Shown here piece by piece: positions 11,778 through 19,575 of a stretch of 64,000 nucleotides of DNA (within the stretch, counting starts at the first letter, position 1; every line of letters starts with the position of its first letter). The notes beneath the pieces were generated by a model that made no database searches, was not told where the DNA came from, and saw nothing but the letters and a program-made list of their open reading frames with translations. The translations under genes were made by a program, and so were the position numbers. The DNA is from RH-AL1 sp965277735 (GTDB taxonomy: Bacteria > Pseudomonadota > Alphaproteobacteria > Rhizobiales > Beijerinckiaceae), in the NCBI GenBank assembly GCA_965277735.1, contig CBDIDO010000003.1, positions 1,736,001 to 1,800,000 on the forward strand, in the 5' to 3' direction.

Positions 11778-12872
11778 ATGGCGCGCATAGGTCGACCGCA
11801 AGAGCAGCTTCTCATGCTTAGCGACATCGAGCGCGAAGAGCTCGATCGACTTGGGCGATCGCAGTCGGCCTCGCACAGCCTCGTGCGGCGGGCGCAGATC
11901 ATCCTCGCATCCGCAGCGGGCGAGGCCAACACGTCGATCGCGAGCCGTCTCGGCGTGTCGAACCCGACGATCTGCCACTGGCGCAAGATCTGGTTCGAGA
12001 AGGGACTGACCGGCCTCTACGGCGAAGCCAGGTCCGGGCGACCGAGGACCCACGACGAGGAGCGCATCGCGAGCCTCCTGCGCACGGTGCTCGAGAGCAA
12101 GCCGGTCGGCGCGACACACTGGACCGTGCGGTCTGCAGCGGCGGCGAGCGGGCTTTCCAAGAGCACGGTCGCGCGCATGCTTGCGCTGTTCAACGTCCGG
12201 CCGCACCGCTCCAAGACCTTCCGGCTCTCGAGCGATCCGCTGTTCGTCGACAAGGTGCGCGATATCGTCGGGCTCTATCTCAATCCGCCCGACCACGCGC
12301 TCGTGTTGTGCGTCGACGAGAAGACGCAGGTCCAGGCGCTCGAACGACGGCAGCCGATGCTGCCGCTCGGTCTCGGCTACATCGAAGGTGTCACCCACGA
12401 CTACGTCCGGCACGGGACGACGACATTGTTCGCCGCGCTCGACATCGCCAACGGCCAGGTGATGACGCAGTGCCGGGCGCGTCACCGACACCAGGAGTTC
12501 CTGGGCTTCCTGAAGCACATCGAGGCCAACGTGCCGAGCGACCTTGACCTCCACCTCGTCGTCGACAACTACGCGGCTCACAAGCATCCAAAGGTCCGCG
12601 CATGGCTGGCCGAGCGACCTCGTTTCACCCTGCATTTTACGCCGACCTACGCATCATGGATGAATCAGGTCGAACGCTGGTTCGCGCTGATCACGCAGCG
12701 CCAGATCCGGCGCGGCTCCTTCGTCAGCGCCAAGGATCTGGTGGCCAAGATCGAGGCGTTCGTCGCTGCCTACAACGTCAAGGCGAGGCCGTTCCAGTGG
12801 ACAGCAACCAGTGACGCAATCTTCGCCAAGCTTGAGCGCCTATGTAAAGCTATTAACGGGACAGCACACTAG
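11778..12872 (+). CDS. IS630-family transposase
   Basis: DDE transposase of 364 residues. The N-terminal helix-turn-helix region contains SIASRLGVSNPTICHWRK near residues 55-72. Catalytic aspartates are in CVDEKTQVQA and HLVVDNYAAHKHP, and the glutamate is in WMNQVERWF, the usual IS630 D-D-E pattern. The stop TAG at 12870-12872 is formed by the duplicated TA target plus the next host base, so the element itself has no stop codon. The likely start is the ATG at 11778, preceded by AGGAGGGCGG. The frame is intact and the enzyme may be active. Confidence 0.95.
   Translation: MARIGRPQEQLLMLSDIEREELDRLGRSQSASHSLVRRAQIILASAAGEANTSIASRLGVSNPTICHWRKIWFEKGLTGLYGEARSGRPRTHDEERIASLLRTVLESKPVGATHWTVRSAAAASGLSKSTVARMLALFNVRPHRSKTFRLSSDPLFVDKVRDIVGLYLNPPDHALVLCVDEKTQVQALERRQPMLPLGLGYIEGVTHDYVRHGTTTLFAALDIANGQVMTQCRARHRHQEFLGFLKHIEANVPSDLDLHLVVDNYAAHKHPKVRAWLAERPRFTLHFTPTYASWMNQVERWFALITQRQIRRGSFVSAKDLVAKIEAFVAAYNVKARPFQWTATSDAIFAKLERLCKAINGTAH
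12840..12869 (-). repeat. IS630-type right terminal inverted repeat
   Basis: Read on the minus strand these 30 bases begin GTGTGCTGTCCCG and end TTTACATAG, matching the left end. On the plus strand they encode the last residues of the transposase. Confidence 0.9.
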
Positions 12873-13957
12873 TCGTCGGTGAACATATTCTCACCGCCTT
12901 TGGCACACAGCGACCGATCCGCTGGCTCGGCCATCGCACGCTCGACTGCCGCACCCATCCGCGTCCGCACGAGACGATGCCCGTCCGTATCGCCGCGCAT
13001 GCTCTGGGGCCAAACCGTCCAGCACGCGACCTGTTCGTTTCGCCTGGTCACGCGATCTGCGTCGATGTTCTTGGCGAAGTGCTGATCCCGGCGAGCGCAC
13101 TCGTCAACGGCTCTACAATCCAGCAGGTTGCGGTCGACGAGGTCACCTACTGGCACGTCGAGCTCGACAGCCACGACATCATTCTGGCCGAGAACCTCCC
13201 GGCAGAGAGCTATCTCGATATGGGCAACCGGAGCTTCTTCAGGGAGGCCGACGTCATCAACTTGGCCGCTGGCCCGGAGGCCGATCCGGCTTTGCGCACC
13301 CACGCCGACTTTTGTCACCCGTTCCACGGCACCGGCCCGCTGGTCGAGGTAGTCAGGACGCAACTGGCAAAGCGCGCGGAAGCCATGGGCTGGTCTCTGT
13401 CGCGCGACCTTGATTTGCATCTTGTTGTCGATGGCCAAAGCCTCGACCCGGTCGTCCGCGATCTGACCGCCCGCTTCCACGTGCCGGCTGGCGCCAAGGA
13501 CGTCTGGCTCGTGTCGCCGACGGCGCGGCCGAGCGACACGATGGGAAGCGCCGACACGCGCGATCTCGGCCTCTACATCGGCTCGCTGCGCATTGATGAC
13601 GGCTTCGACACGCGTGATGTCGCAATAGACGATCCGCTGCTCTGCATCGGCTTCCACGCGGTTGAGGATGGCTGCCGGCGCTGGACGTCGGGCCGCGCCC
13701 GGTTGCCGGCCGCACTTTGGAAAGCTTGCGAGGATGGCTTCTTTCTGCGGGTCGACCTTGCTGGACCGCCTTTGCCGAGGTGGACGGCGCCCGCAGGTGA
13801 AGATGCGGTGGTCGAGCGTCCGCGTCTGGCCATCGTCGCGTAAAGGAAGGATGAGCCCGGCATTGCGCTGGGCTCACCCTCCGGGCGGAGGCCGCGCCTT
13901 GCGCCACGACCTTCAGTTCGTAGGGCCGGCTTAACGCGATTCGGCAATCCTCCTCGG

Positions 13958-14121
13958 ATGGCCTCTCCAACTCGGCACCCGAGCAAGCGAAAAACCGACG
14001 CGCCGCGCGACGCAGTTGCCGATCGTGCCGTCGTCGCCAAGCCGGCTGATCCGCGCCAAGCCGGCCTGTTCGACGAGCCGCTGCCAAATGGATCCGGCCG
14101 TGCCTGCCGACGCTGGTCGAC
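13958..14121 (+). pseudogene. Relic of ATP-dependent DNA ligase (LigD-type) N-terminus
   Basis: A short frame starts MASPTRHPSKRKTDAPRDAV and reads RQAGLFDEPLP. One base then appears to be missing near 14085, after which the other frame gives KWIRPCLPTLVD. Joined, the string QAGLFDEPLP-KWIRPCLPTLVD closely resembles the lead-in to the adenylation domain of rhizobial LigD-type ligases, which normally continues KPP.GP.W.HEIKWDGYR. That continuation and the catalytic lysine motif are absent here, so only a fragment remains. The assignment rests on my memory of the family motif. The rest of the 427-base gap between 13844 and 14270 shows nothing else I can support. Confidence 0.45.
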
Positions 14122-14270
14122 ATCCCCGTCGTCGGTTACCCGCCATGTCTCGAAGCTCGGCCCACGCTGCGAGGGGCCGGCAATCATTCGTTACGCTGCG
14201 GCGGCGGCGGAGACACGCGCGCACGTCATCTTGAGCCTGTGCCCGATTGGGGCGCTTTCTCGAAGGACGG

Positions 14271-14555
14271 ATGAACATGCTTTGCCTCCCCACGCGCCGC
14301 TCACCTCGATCTGCAGGCCGCGCGGTTCTCGCGGCAACTCTGCTTGCCGGCGCCGCGATCGTCGGCTCGGCCGCCCCCGCTTCGGCCTTCGTCGCGGATT
14401 CGGCGTGGGAGGATTCGACTGGCCCGCATCATCCGGCGCATGGCGCGCACCACCGGCATGCGCCGTCCGGGGCGAATGTCATCGGCCGCGGCATCGGCGG
14501 CCTGCACGGACAGCTCAGCGACGCGGCTGCGGAGCGCACCGCGATCGTCCGATAG
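14271..14555 (+). CDS. Small His-rich putative secreted protein
   Basis: A 94-residue protein starting MNMLCLPTRRSPRSAGRAVL. It has an Arg-rich n-region, a hydrophobic core (about residues 18-32) and an SAAPASAFVAD cleavage-like site, so it is probably exported. The mature part is short, with a histidine cluster (GPHHPAHGAHHRHAP), which could bind metal. The ATG at 14271 is preceded at suitable distance by GAAGGA; an upstream ATG at 14247 is less likely. No family is recognised. It lies 82 bases before the XDH FAD-subunit gene and may belong to the edge of the accessory block. Confidence 0.5.
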   Translation: MNMLCLPTRRSPRSAGRAVLAATLLAGAAIVGSAAPASAFVADSAWEDSTGPHHPAHGAHHRHAPSGANVIGRGIGGLHGQLSDAAAERTAIVR

Positions 14556-14637
14556 CGCGGAGAACCGACCCGTCCGACTTGCCCCCTCCGGCAGCCGGCC
14601 CGCAATGTGCTTCGGGCCGTGCGGGAAGGTCGGGGAC

Positions 14638-15462
14638 ATGGATCTCAACGGGGTCGTATCGTTCGAGCAGCCGAAGACGCGGGGCGAGCTTCCCGCCTTG
14701 TCGCCCGGCGATTCCTGGCTCGCCGGGGGCACCTGGCTGTTCTCCGAGCCGCAGCCTGCGCTGCGGCGCCTGATCGATCTCTCGACGCTCGGCTGGCCGC
14801 CGATCGAGACGAGCGAGGCGGGTCTTTTCGTCGCGGCGACCTGCCCGGTGGCGACGCTCGAGGCGTTTGCCTACCCGGTGGACTGGCGCTCCGGCCCGCT
14901 GATCAGCCAATGCTGCCATGCCTTTCTCGCCTCGTTCAAGATCTGGAACGCCGCGACCGTCGGCGGCAACATCTGCCTCGGCCTGCCGGCGGGTCCGATG
15001 ATCTCGCTCGGCGCCGCGCTCGATGCCACCTGCGTCCTTTGGACCCCAGACGGCACCGAGCGCCGCGTGCCGGTGCTGGCCTTCGTGGTCGGCCCGAACA
15101 CAACGAGCATAGCGCCGGGCGAGGTGCTGCGCGGCATCGCCTTCGCCGATGCGGCGATGCGGCGCGTGACGGCGTTCCGCCGGATCTCGCTGACCAATCA
15201 CGGCCGCTCGGGCGCCGTCGTCATCGGCACGCGCGAAGGGCAGGGGCCGGTCGCGCTCACCATCACAGCCGCGACGCGCCGGCCGTTTCGCGTCATGGTG
15301 CCGGAGCAAACCACCGCCGATGCGCTCGTGGCGCTCGTCGACGCCGCGATCACCGCCGCGGATTGGTACGACGACATGCATGGACGCCCGGACTGGCGAC
15401 GCCACATGACGCTCCTCTTCGCGAAGGAGATCGTCGCGGAGCTGACCGGGGCGCCGGCATGA
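14638..15462 (+). CDS. FAD-binding subunit of molybdenum hydroxylase (xanthine dehydrogenase type, YgfM-like)
   Basis: FAD-binding subunit of the molybdopterin dehydrogenase family, passing electrons from the Fe-S clusters to NAD. The protein of 274 residues starts MDLNGVVSFEQPKTRGELPA at the ATG at 14638. The FAD-binding signature region SWLAGGTWLF occurs near residue 30 and NAATVGGNICLGLPAGPM near residue 110, in place of the usual AT.GGN.. motif. Its stop overlaps the next start (ATGATG at 15459), so it is co-translated with the fused Fe-S/Mo subunit. The pairing of a ~260-residue FAD protein with a fused Fe-S/Mo protein is the E. coli ygfM-xdhD arrangement. Confidence 0.88.
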   Translation: MDLNGVVSFEQPKTRGELPALSPGDSWLAGGTWLFSEPQPALRRLIDLSTLGWPPIETSEAGLFVAATCPVATLEAFAYPVDWRSGPLISQCCHAFLASFKIWNAATVGGNICLGLPAGPMISLGAALDATCVLWTPDGTERRVPVLAFVVGPNTTSIAPGEVLRGIAFADAAMRRVTAFRRISLTNHGRSGAVVIGTREGQGPVALTITAATRRPFRVMVPEQTTADALVALVDAAITAADWYDDMHGRPDWRRHMTLLFAKEIVAELTGAPA

Positions 15463-18185
15463 TGATCGTCAACGGGACGCCCTTCGCCGAGGAGCCGCGC
15501 GCGGGCCAGTGCCTGCGCACCTTCCTGCGCGAGCTTGGCTGGTTCGGCGTCAAGAAAGGCTGCGACGCGGGTGATTGCGGCGCCTGCACGGTGCATCTCG
15601 ACGGCCAGCCCGTGCACTCTTGCTTGATGCCGGCCTTTCGCGCACGGGGCCGCGAGGTGACCACGATCGAGGGCCTGGCCGGCGCTAACGGCCTGCACCC
15701 GACGCAGCAGACTTTCCTCGACGCGCAGGGGTTCCAGTGCGGCTTCTGCACGGCCGGCATGGTGATGACGTCCGTGTGTCTCGATCAGGCGCAACAGAAG
15801 GATCTGCCCGTCGCTTTGAAGGGAAACCTCTGCCGCTGCACCGGCTACCGCGCGATCGCAGATGCGATCGAGGGCACCTACCACGTCGAGGACGTCGCGT
15901 CGGGCGCCGCGGTCGGGCGTGGGATCGGCGCGCTCGCGGGTCCGGCCATCGTCACCGGGCAGGCCCGCTACACGATGGACGTGGCGATCGACGGCCTGCT
16001 GCACATGACGATCCTGCGGGCGCCGCATGCCTCGGCGCGGATCGTCGCCATCGACACGCGTGCAGCCGTAGCCGTCCCCGGTGTCGTTCTGGTGCTGACC
16101 CATGCGGATGCGCCGAACAAGCTGTTCTCGACGGCGCGACACCAGAACCCGACCGACGATCCCGACGACACGATGGTGCTCGACCCCATCATCCGCTTCG
16201 CCGGCCAGCGCGTCGCGGCGATCGTCGCCGAGACCGAGGGCGCCGCCGAGGCCGGGCGCGACGCGCTTCGTGTCGCGTACGAGATCCTACCCGCGGTGCT
16301 CGATCCGGAGGCGGCGCTGCGGCCGGGCGCGCCCATCGTGCACGACAAGCCCGCGTCGAGCCGGATCGCGGATGCCGCCCGCAACATCGTCGCGCAGGTG
16401 CATGGCGGGATCGGCGATGTCGAGGCCGGTTTCGCCGAGGCGGATGTGGTTTACGAGGAAACCTTCGAGACGCAGCGGGTGCAGCACGCCGCGCTGGAGA
16501 CGCACGGCGCGATCGGCTGGCTCGACGAGGAGGGCCGCCTTACCGTGCGGACCAGCTCGCAGGTCCCGTTCCTGATCCGCAATGCGCTGGCCGACCTCTT
16601 CGATCTGCCGAGCGACAAGGTCCGCGTGTTCGCCAAGCGCGTCGGCGGTGGCTTCGGCGGCAAGCAGGAGATGCTGACCGAGGACATCGTCGCGCTGGCC
16701 GTGCTGCGCACGGGGCGTCCGGTGAAGCTCGAGCTCACCCGCGCCGAGCAATTCGCAGCGACGACGACGCGCCATCCCATGCGTGTGACGGTGAAGATCG
16801 GTGCGAGGCGCGACGGCCGCCTCACCGCAATCGCGATGCGCATGCTGTCGAACACCGGCGCCTACGGCAATCACGGGCCGGGCGTCTTGTATCACGGGGC
16901 CGGCGAGGCGGTCGCGCTTTACCGCTGCCCGCACAAGAAGGTCGACGCGGTTGCGGTCTACACCAACACGCTGCCGGCTGGCGCCTTCCGTGGCTACGGG
17001 TTGAGCCAGACCAATTTTGCCATCGAGTCCGCGATCGACGAGGTGGCCGCGCGGCTCGGCATCGATCCGTTTGCCTTCCGACGTCTGAACGTCGTCGTGC
17101 CGGGCGATCCGATGGTGTCCTACGAGGTCGGTGCGCACGACGTCGAATACGGCAGCTACGGGCTCGACCAGTGCCTCGACAAAACTGAGGCAGCGCTCGA
17201 CGCCGTGCCGCGGCCGGACCTCGGCGCGGACTGGCTGATCGGCCGCGGTGTGGCCGCGGGCATGATTGATACGATTCCGCCGCGCGGCCATTTCGCAGAT
17301 TGCGTCATCCAGCTCTCCGCCGACGGGTGCTACGATCTGCGGGTCGGCACCGCGGAGTTCGGCAACGGCACGACGACCGTGCACGCGCAGATCGCGGCTT
17401 CGGCGCTTAAGACCGAGGTCGCACGCATCCGGGTCCACCAGTCCGACACCGATGTGGTGCGCCACGACACCGGCGCCTACGGCAGCACCGGCACCGTCGT
17501 CGCGGGCCTCGCGACGCACAGGGCGGCGGAAGCGCTGAGCGCCAGGATCCTCGACTTTGCGACCGCGACGTCCGGGCGGAACAGCGTGGACCAGAGCTTG
17601 GTTCGTGACGCGATCGCGTGGCGCGACCACGAGATCCCGCTCTCGAACCTGGCCCATCTCGCGGCGGGCACGGGCGTGGTGTTGGAGGCCAATGGACACG
17701 CGGACGGCACGCCGCGCTCGGTCGCGTTCAACGTGCAGGCGTTCGAGGTCGCCGTTCACCGCCAGAGCGGCGTCGTCAAGATCCTGCGCAGCATCCACGC
17801 CGCCGACGCGGGAACCGTGGTGAACCCGCTGCAGTGTCGCGGCCAGGTGGAGGGCGGCGTCGCGCAGGCGCTCGGCGCGGCGCTCTACGAGGAGGTCTTG
17901 ATCGATTCCGAGGGCCGCGTGTCGAACGCCGCCTTCCGCGGCTACCACATTCCCGCCTTCGCCGACGTCCCGCGCACGGAGGTGCATTTCGCCGACACCT
18001 ACGACTCGGTCGGGCCATTGGGGGCGAAGTCGATGAGCGAGAGTCCGTACAATCCCGTAGCGGCGGCGCTCGGCAACGCGATCCGCGATGCGACGGGCGC
18101 GCGCCCGACGCGGACGCCGATCAAGGCCGATGAGCTTTATCGGCAGGTGATCGCGGCCGAGAGGCAGCGCGCGCAGGCGAGCTGA
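15459..18185 (+). CDS. Fused [2Fe-2S]/molybdopterin subunit, xanthine dehydrogenase family (XdhD-like)
   Basis: Likely oxidises hypoxanthine and xanthine toward urate, feeding the uricase genes in this cluster. The 908 residues combine two modules. Residues 1-150 carry two [2Fe-2S] clusters: C35, C40, C43 and C55, then C94, C97, C125 and C127. The molybdopterin module follows, with VGGGFGGKQEM near residue 400, AFRGYGLSQTNFAIE near 510 and the C-terminal GAKSMSESPYNP, whose Glu fits the catalytic position. Canonical XDH has the Fe-S domain joined to the FAD part or separate; this Fe-S/Mo fusion is XdhD-like. Purine specificity is inferred from context. No XdhC maturation factor is visible in the window. 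Confidence 0.87.
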   Translation: MMIVNGTPFAEEPRAGQCLRTFLRELGWFGVKKGCDAGDCGACTVHLDGQPVHSCLMPAFRARGREVTTIEGLAGANGLHPTQQTFLDAQGFQCGFCTAGMVMTSVCLDQAQQKDLPVALKGNLCRCTGYRAIADAIEGTYHVEDVASGAAVGRGIGALAGPAIVTGQARYTMDVAIDGLLHMTILRAPHASARIVAIDTRAAVAVPGVVLVLTHADAPNKLFSTARHQNPTDDPDDTMVLDPIIRFAGQRVAAIVAETEGAAEAGRDALRVAYEILPAVLDPEAALRPGAPIVHDKPASSRIADAARNIVAQVHGGIGDVEAGFAEADVVYEETFETQRVQHAALETHGAIGWLDEEGRLTVRTSSQVPFLIRNALADLFDLPSDKVRVFAKRVGGGFGGKQEMLTEDIVALAVLRTGRPVKLELTRAEQFAATTTRHPMRVTVKIGARRDGRLTAIAMRMLSNTGAYGNHGPGVLYHGAGEAVALYRCPHKKVDAVAVYTNTLPAGAFRGYGLSQTNFAIESAIDEVAARLGIDPFAFRRLNVVVPGDPMVSYEVGAHDVEYGSYGLDQCLDKTEAALDAVPRPDLGADWLIGRGVAAGMIDTIPPRGHFADCVIQLSADGCYDLRVGTAEFGNGTTTVHAQIAASALKTEVARIRVHQSDTDVVRHDTGAYGSTGTVVAGLATHRAAEALSARILDFATATSGRNSVDQSLVRDAIAWRDHEIPLSNLAHLAAGTGVVLEANGHADGTPRSVAFNVQAFEVAVHRQSGVVKILRSIHAADAGTVVNPLQCRGQVEGGVAQALGAALYEEVLIDSEGRVSNAAFRGYHIPAFADVPRTEVHFADTYDSVGPLGAKSMSESPYNPVAAALGNAIRDATGARPTRTPIKADELYRQVIAAERQRAQAS

Positions 18186-18198
18186 AGAACGCGATCTG

Positions 18199-18221
18199 CC
18201 TTCTCCCCTTGCGGGAGAAGG
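18199..18221. repeat. Short palindrome between convergent genes (CCTTCTCCC / GGGAGAAGG)
   Basis: Nine-base arms at 18199-18207 and 18213-18221 with a 5-base loop, between the convergent xdhD-like and guaD genes. The same CTTCTCCC/GGGAGAAG core recurs at 39844-39877, so this is a dispersed intergenic palindrome that probably also ends transcription. No T-run follows. Confidence 0.7.
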
Positions 18222-18233
18222 GAGCTGCGGTCG

Positions 18234-19571
18234 TCATCCCGCGTAGTGGAACGGCTCGCTCGCGGTCCGGTCGTAGACGCACTCGCCGGCCACGTAGGTC
18301 GCGCGCACGGTGCGATGGTCGCCGAGCGTGACGAGCACGAACAGGATGTCCTCGAGGGTCTCGCAATAGTCCATCCGGAACGCCAGAAGCGGCGAGCTCT
18401 TTAGATCGAGGACGCACAGATCGGCATCGTAGCCCTCAGCCACGCGACCGATGCGATCGTCGAGGTAGAGCGAGCGGGCGCCGCCTGCGCTGGCGAGGTA
18501 GAAGGCCTGGACCGCATCGAGCTTGCGGCCGCTCAGCGCGGCGACCTTGTAGGCCTCGCCGAGCGTCTTCAGCTGCGACAGGCTGGTGCCCGCGCCGACG
18601 TCGGTGCCGAGGCCGACGCGCACCGGGCGCCGCGCATCCTGCGCGTCGAACAGCTTGAACAGGCCGCTGCCGAGAAACAGGTTCGATGTCGGACAATGCG
18701 ACAGCGCGACGCCGGTCGCGTGGCAGGTGCAGAAATCCTCCTCGCTCATGTGGATGGCGTGGCCGAAGACCGAGCGCTTCTGCGCGAGCCCGGCATGCGC
18801 GTAGACGTCGAGATAGCTCGAGCGCTTCGGAAACAGTTCCTTGACCCAATCGACCTCGGCGACGTTCTCGCTGAGGTGCGTCTGCATGAAGACGTCGTCG
18901 TGCGCTTTCAGCAGCGCGCCGGCGGCGTCGAGCTGCGCTTCGGTGCTGGTCGGCGCAAAGCGCGGGGTGACGCAGTACCTGTTGCGGCCCTTGCCGTGCC
19001 AGCGCTGGATCAGCGCCTCGCTCTCGTCGTAGCCGCGCTGGGGGGTGTCGAGCAGCTTGTCCGGCGCGTTGCGGTCCATCAGTACCTTGCCGGCGATCAT
19101 CAGCGTGCCGTAGCGCACGGATTCCTCGAAGAACGCGTCGACGGATTGCGGATGCACGGTGCAATAGACCGCCGCCGTCGTGGTGCCGCAGCGCAGCAGC
19201 TCGCGGAAGAACAGCTTGGCGATCGCATCGGCATGCGCCTTGTCGACGAACTGCGCCTCGGTGATGAACGTGTACTTGTCGAGCCAGGCGAGCAGCTGCT
19301 CCCCATAGGCGCCGATCATCTGCATCTGCGGATAATGCACGTGGGTGTCGACGAAGCCTGGGCAGATCAGCGCATTCTCGTGATGCGTGACCACGACGCT
19401 GGCATCGAGCGTCGGCGCGAGCGCGGCATAGTCGCCGACGGCGGCGATCTTGCCGTCCTCTATCACGACGAGACCGTCGTCGATCGCGTCGAGCGAATCC
19501 TCCGAGCTGTCCTGGAACGGATCGCTCTTGAACGAAACGACCCGGCCGCGAAGGGCGTGGCGGCCGGCCAT
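18234..19571 (-). CDS. guaD: Guanine deaminase
   Basis: Zinc amidohydrolase converting guanine to xanthine and ammonia, the step before the XdhD-like enzyme. The 445 residues have the metal-binding FVDTHVHYPQMQMIGAYG near residue 80, a SENVAEVDWVKELFP segment with its HLSEN metal/substrate region, FGHAIHMSEEDF and GLGTDVGAGTSLSQL with the last metal Asp. The start ATG at 19571 is preceded by the NCS2 permease stop only 4 bases away, so it is cotranscribed downstream of the permease. This is the same pairing as E. coli guaD and ghxQ. Confidence 0.95.
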   Translation of the reverse strand: MAGRHALRGRVVSFKSDPFQDSSEDSLDAIDDGLVVIEDGKIAAVGDYAALAPTLDASVVVTHHENALICPGFVDTHVHYPQMQMIGAYGEQLLAWLDKYTFITEAQFVDKAHADAIAKLFFRELLRCGTTTAAVYCTVHPQSVDAFFEESVRYGTLMIAGKVLMDRNAPDKLLDTPQRGYDESEALIQRWHGKGRNRYCVTPRFAPTSTEAQLDAAGALLKAHDDVFMQTHLSENVAEVDWVKELFPKRSSYLDVYAHAGLAQKRSVFGHAIHMSEEDFCTCHATGVALSHCPTSNLFLGSGLFKLFDAQDARRPVRVGLGTDVGAGTSLSQLKTLGEAYKVAALSGRKLDAVQAFYLASAGGARSLYLDDRIGRVAEGYDADLCVLDLKSSPLLAFRMDYCETLEDILFVLVTLGDHRTVRATYVAGECVYDRTASEPFHYAG

Positions 19572-19575
19572 TCGC

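Larger units (their letters stand above)
11710..12869 (+). mobile_element. IS630-family insertion sequence, 1160 bp, TA target duplication
   Basis: Both ends are visible. Terminal inverted repeats of about 30 bp start GTGTGCTGTCCCG at each end and share the inner block TTTACATAG, with 25 of 30 positions matching. The element is flanked by TA at 11708-11709 and 12870-12871, the target duplication expected for the IS630/Tc1/mariner superfamily. It contains one transposase gene covering nearly all of its length. It sits in frame inside the Hint-domain gene. The intact transposase and well-matched ends suggest recent insertion. Confidence 0.93.
9790..13843 (+). pseudogene. Glycine-rich beta-helix/Hint-domain secreted protein gene, disrupted by IS630-type element
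   Basis: The 5' part (9790-11709) encodes MATYGNGGTGGNGNSKNG and then about 400 residues of Gly/Asn/Ser-rich repeats with recurring N-x-G-x-ITGGAGG units. An autotransporter-associated beta-strand repeat follows (GAGALTLTGDSSYDGGTTI). After that comes the start of a Hint domain (TCFASGTHIRTT). An insertion at 11710 stops the frame at 11739. Removing the element plus one copy of the TA duplication (11710-11871 through 12871) restores one frame into 12872-13843. That part continues EHL-VVGEHILTAFGTQRP and includes SPGHAICVD, the rest of a Hint_2-type domain. The ancestral protein would be about 963 residues. The 3' fragment could be expressed separately from ATG 12977, but the Hint domain is then incomplete. 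A ribosome binding site (GAGGGA) precedes 9790. Confidence 0.85.

Noticed and set aside
13573..14293. Minus-strand frames over 13573-14293
   Set aside because: No motif, poor composition, and they overlap the 3' Hint fragment and the ligase-like relic on the other strand.
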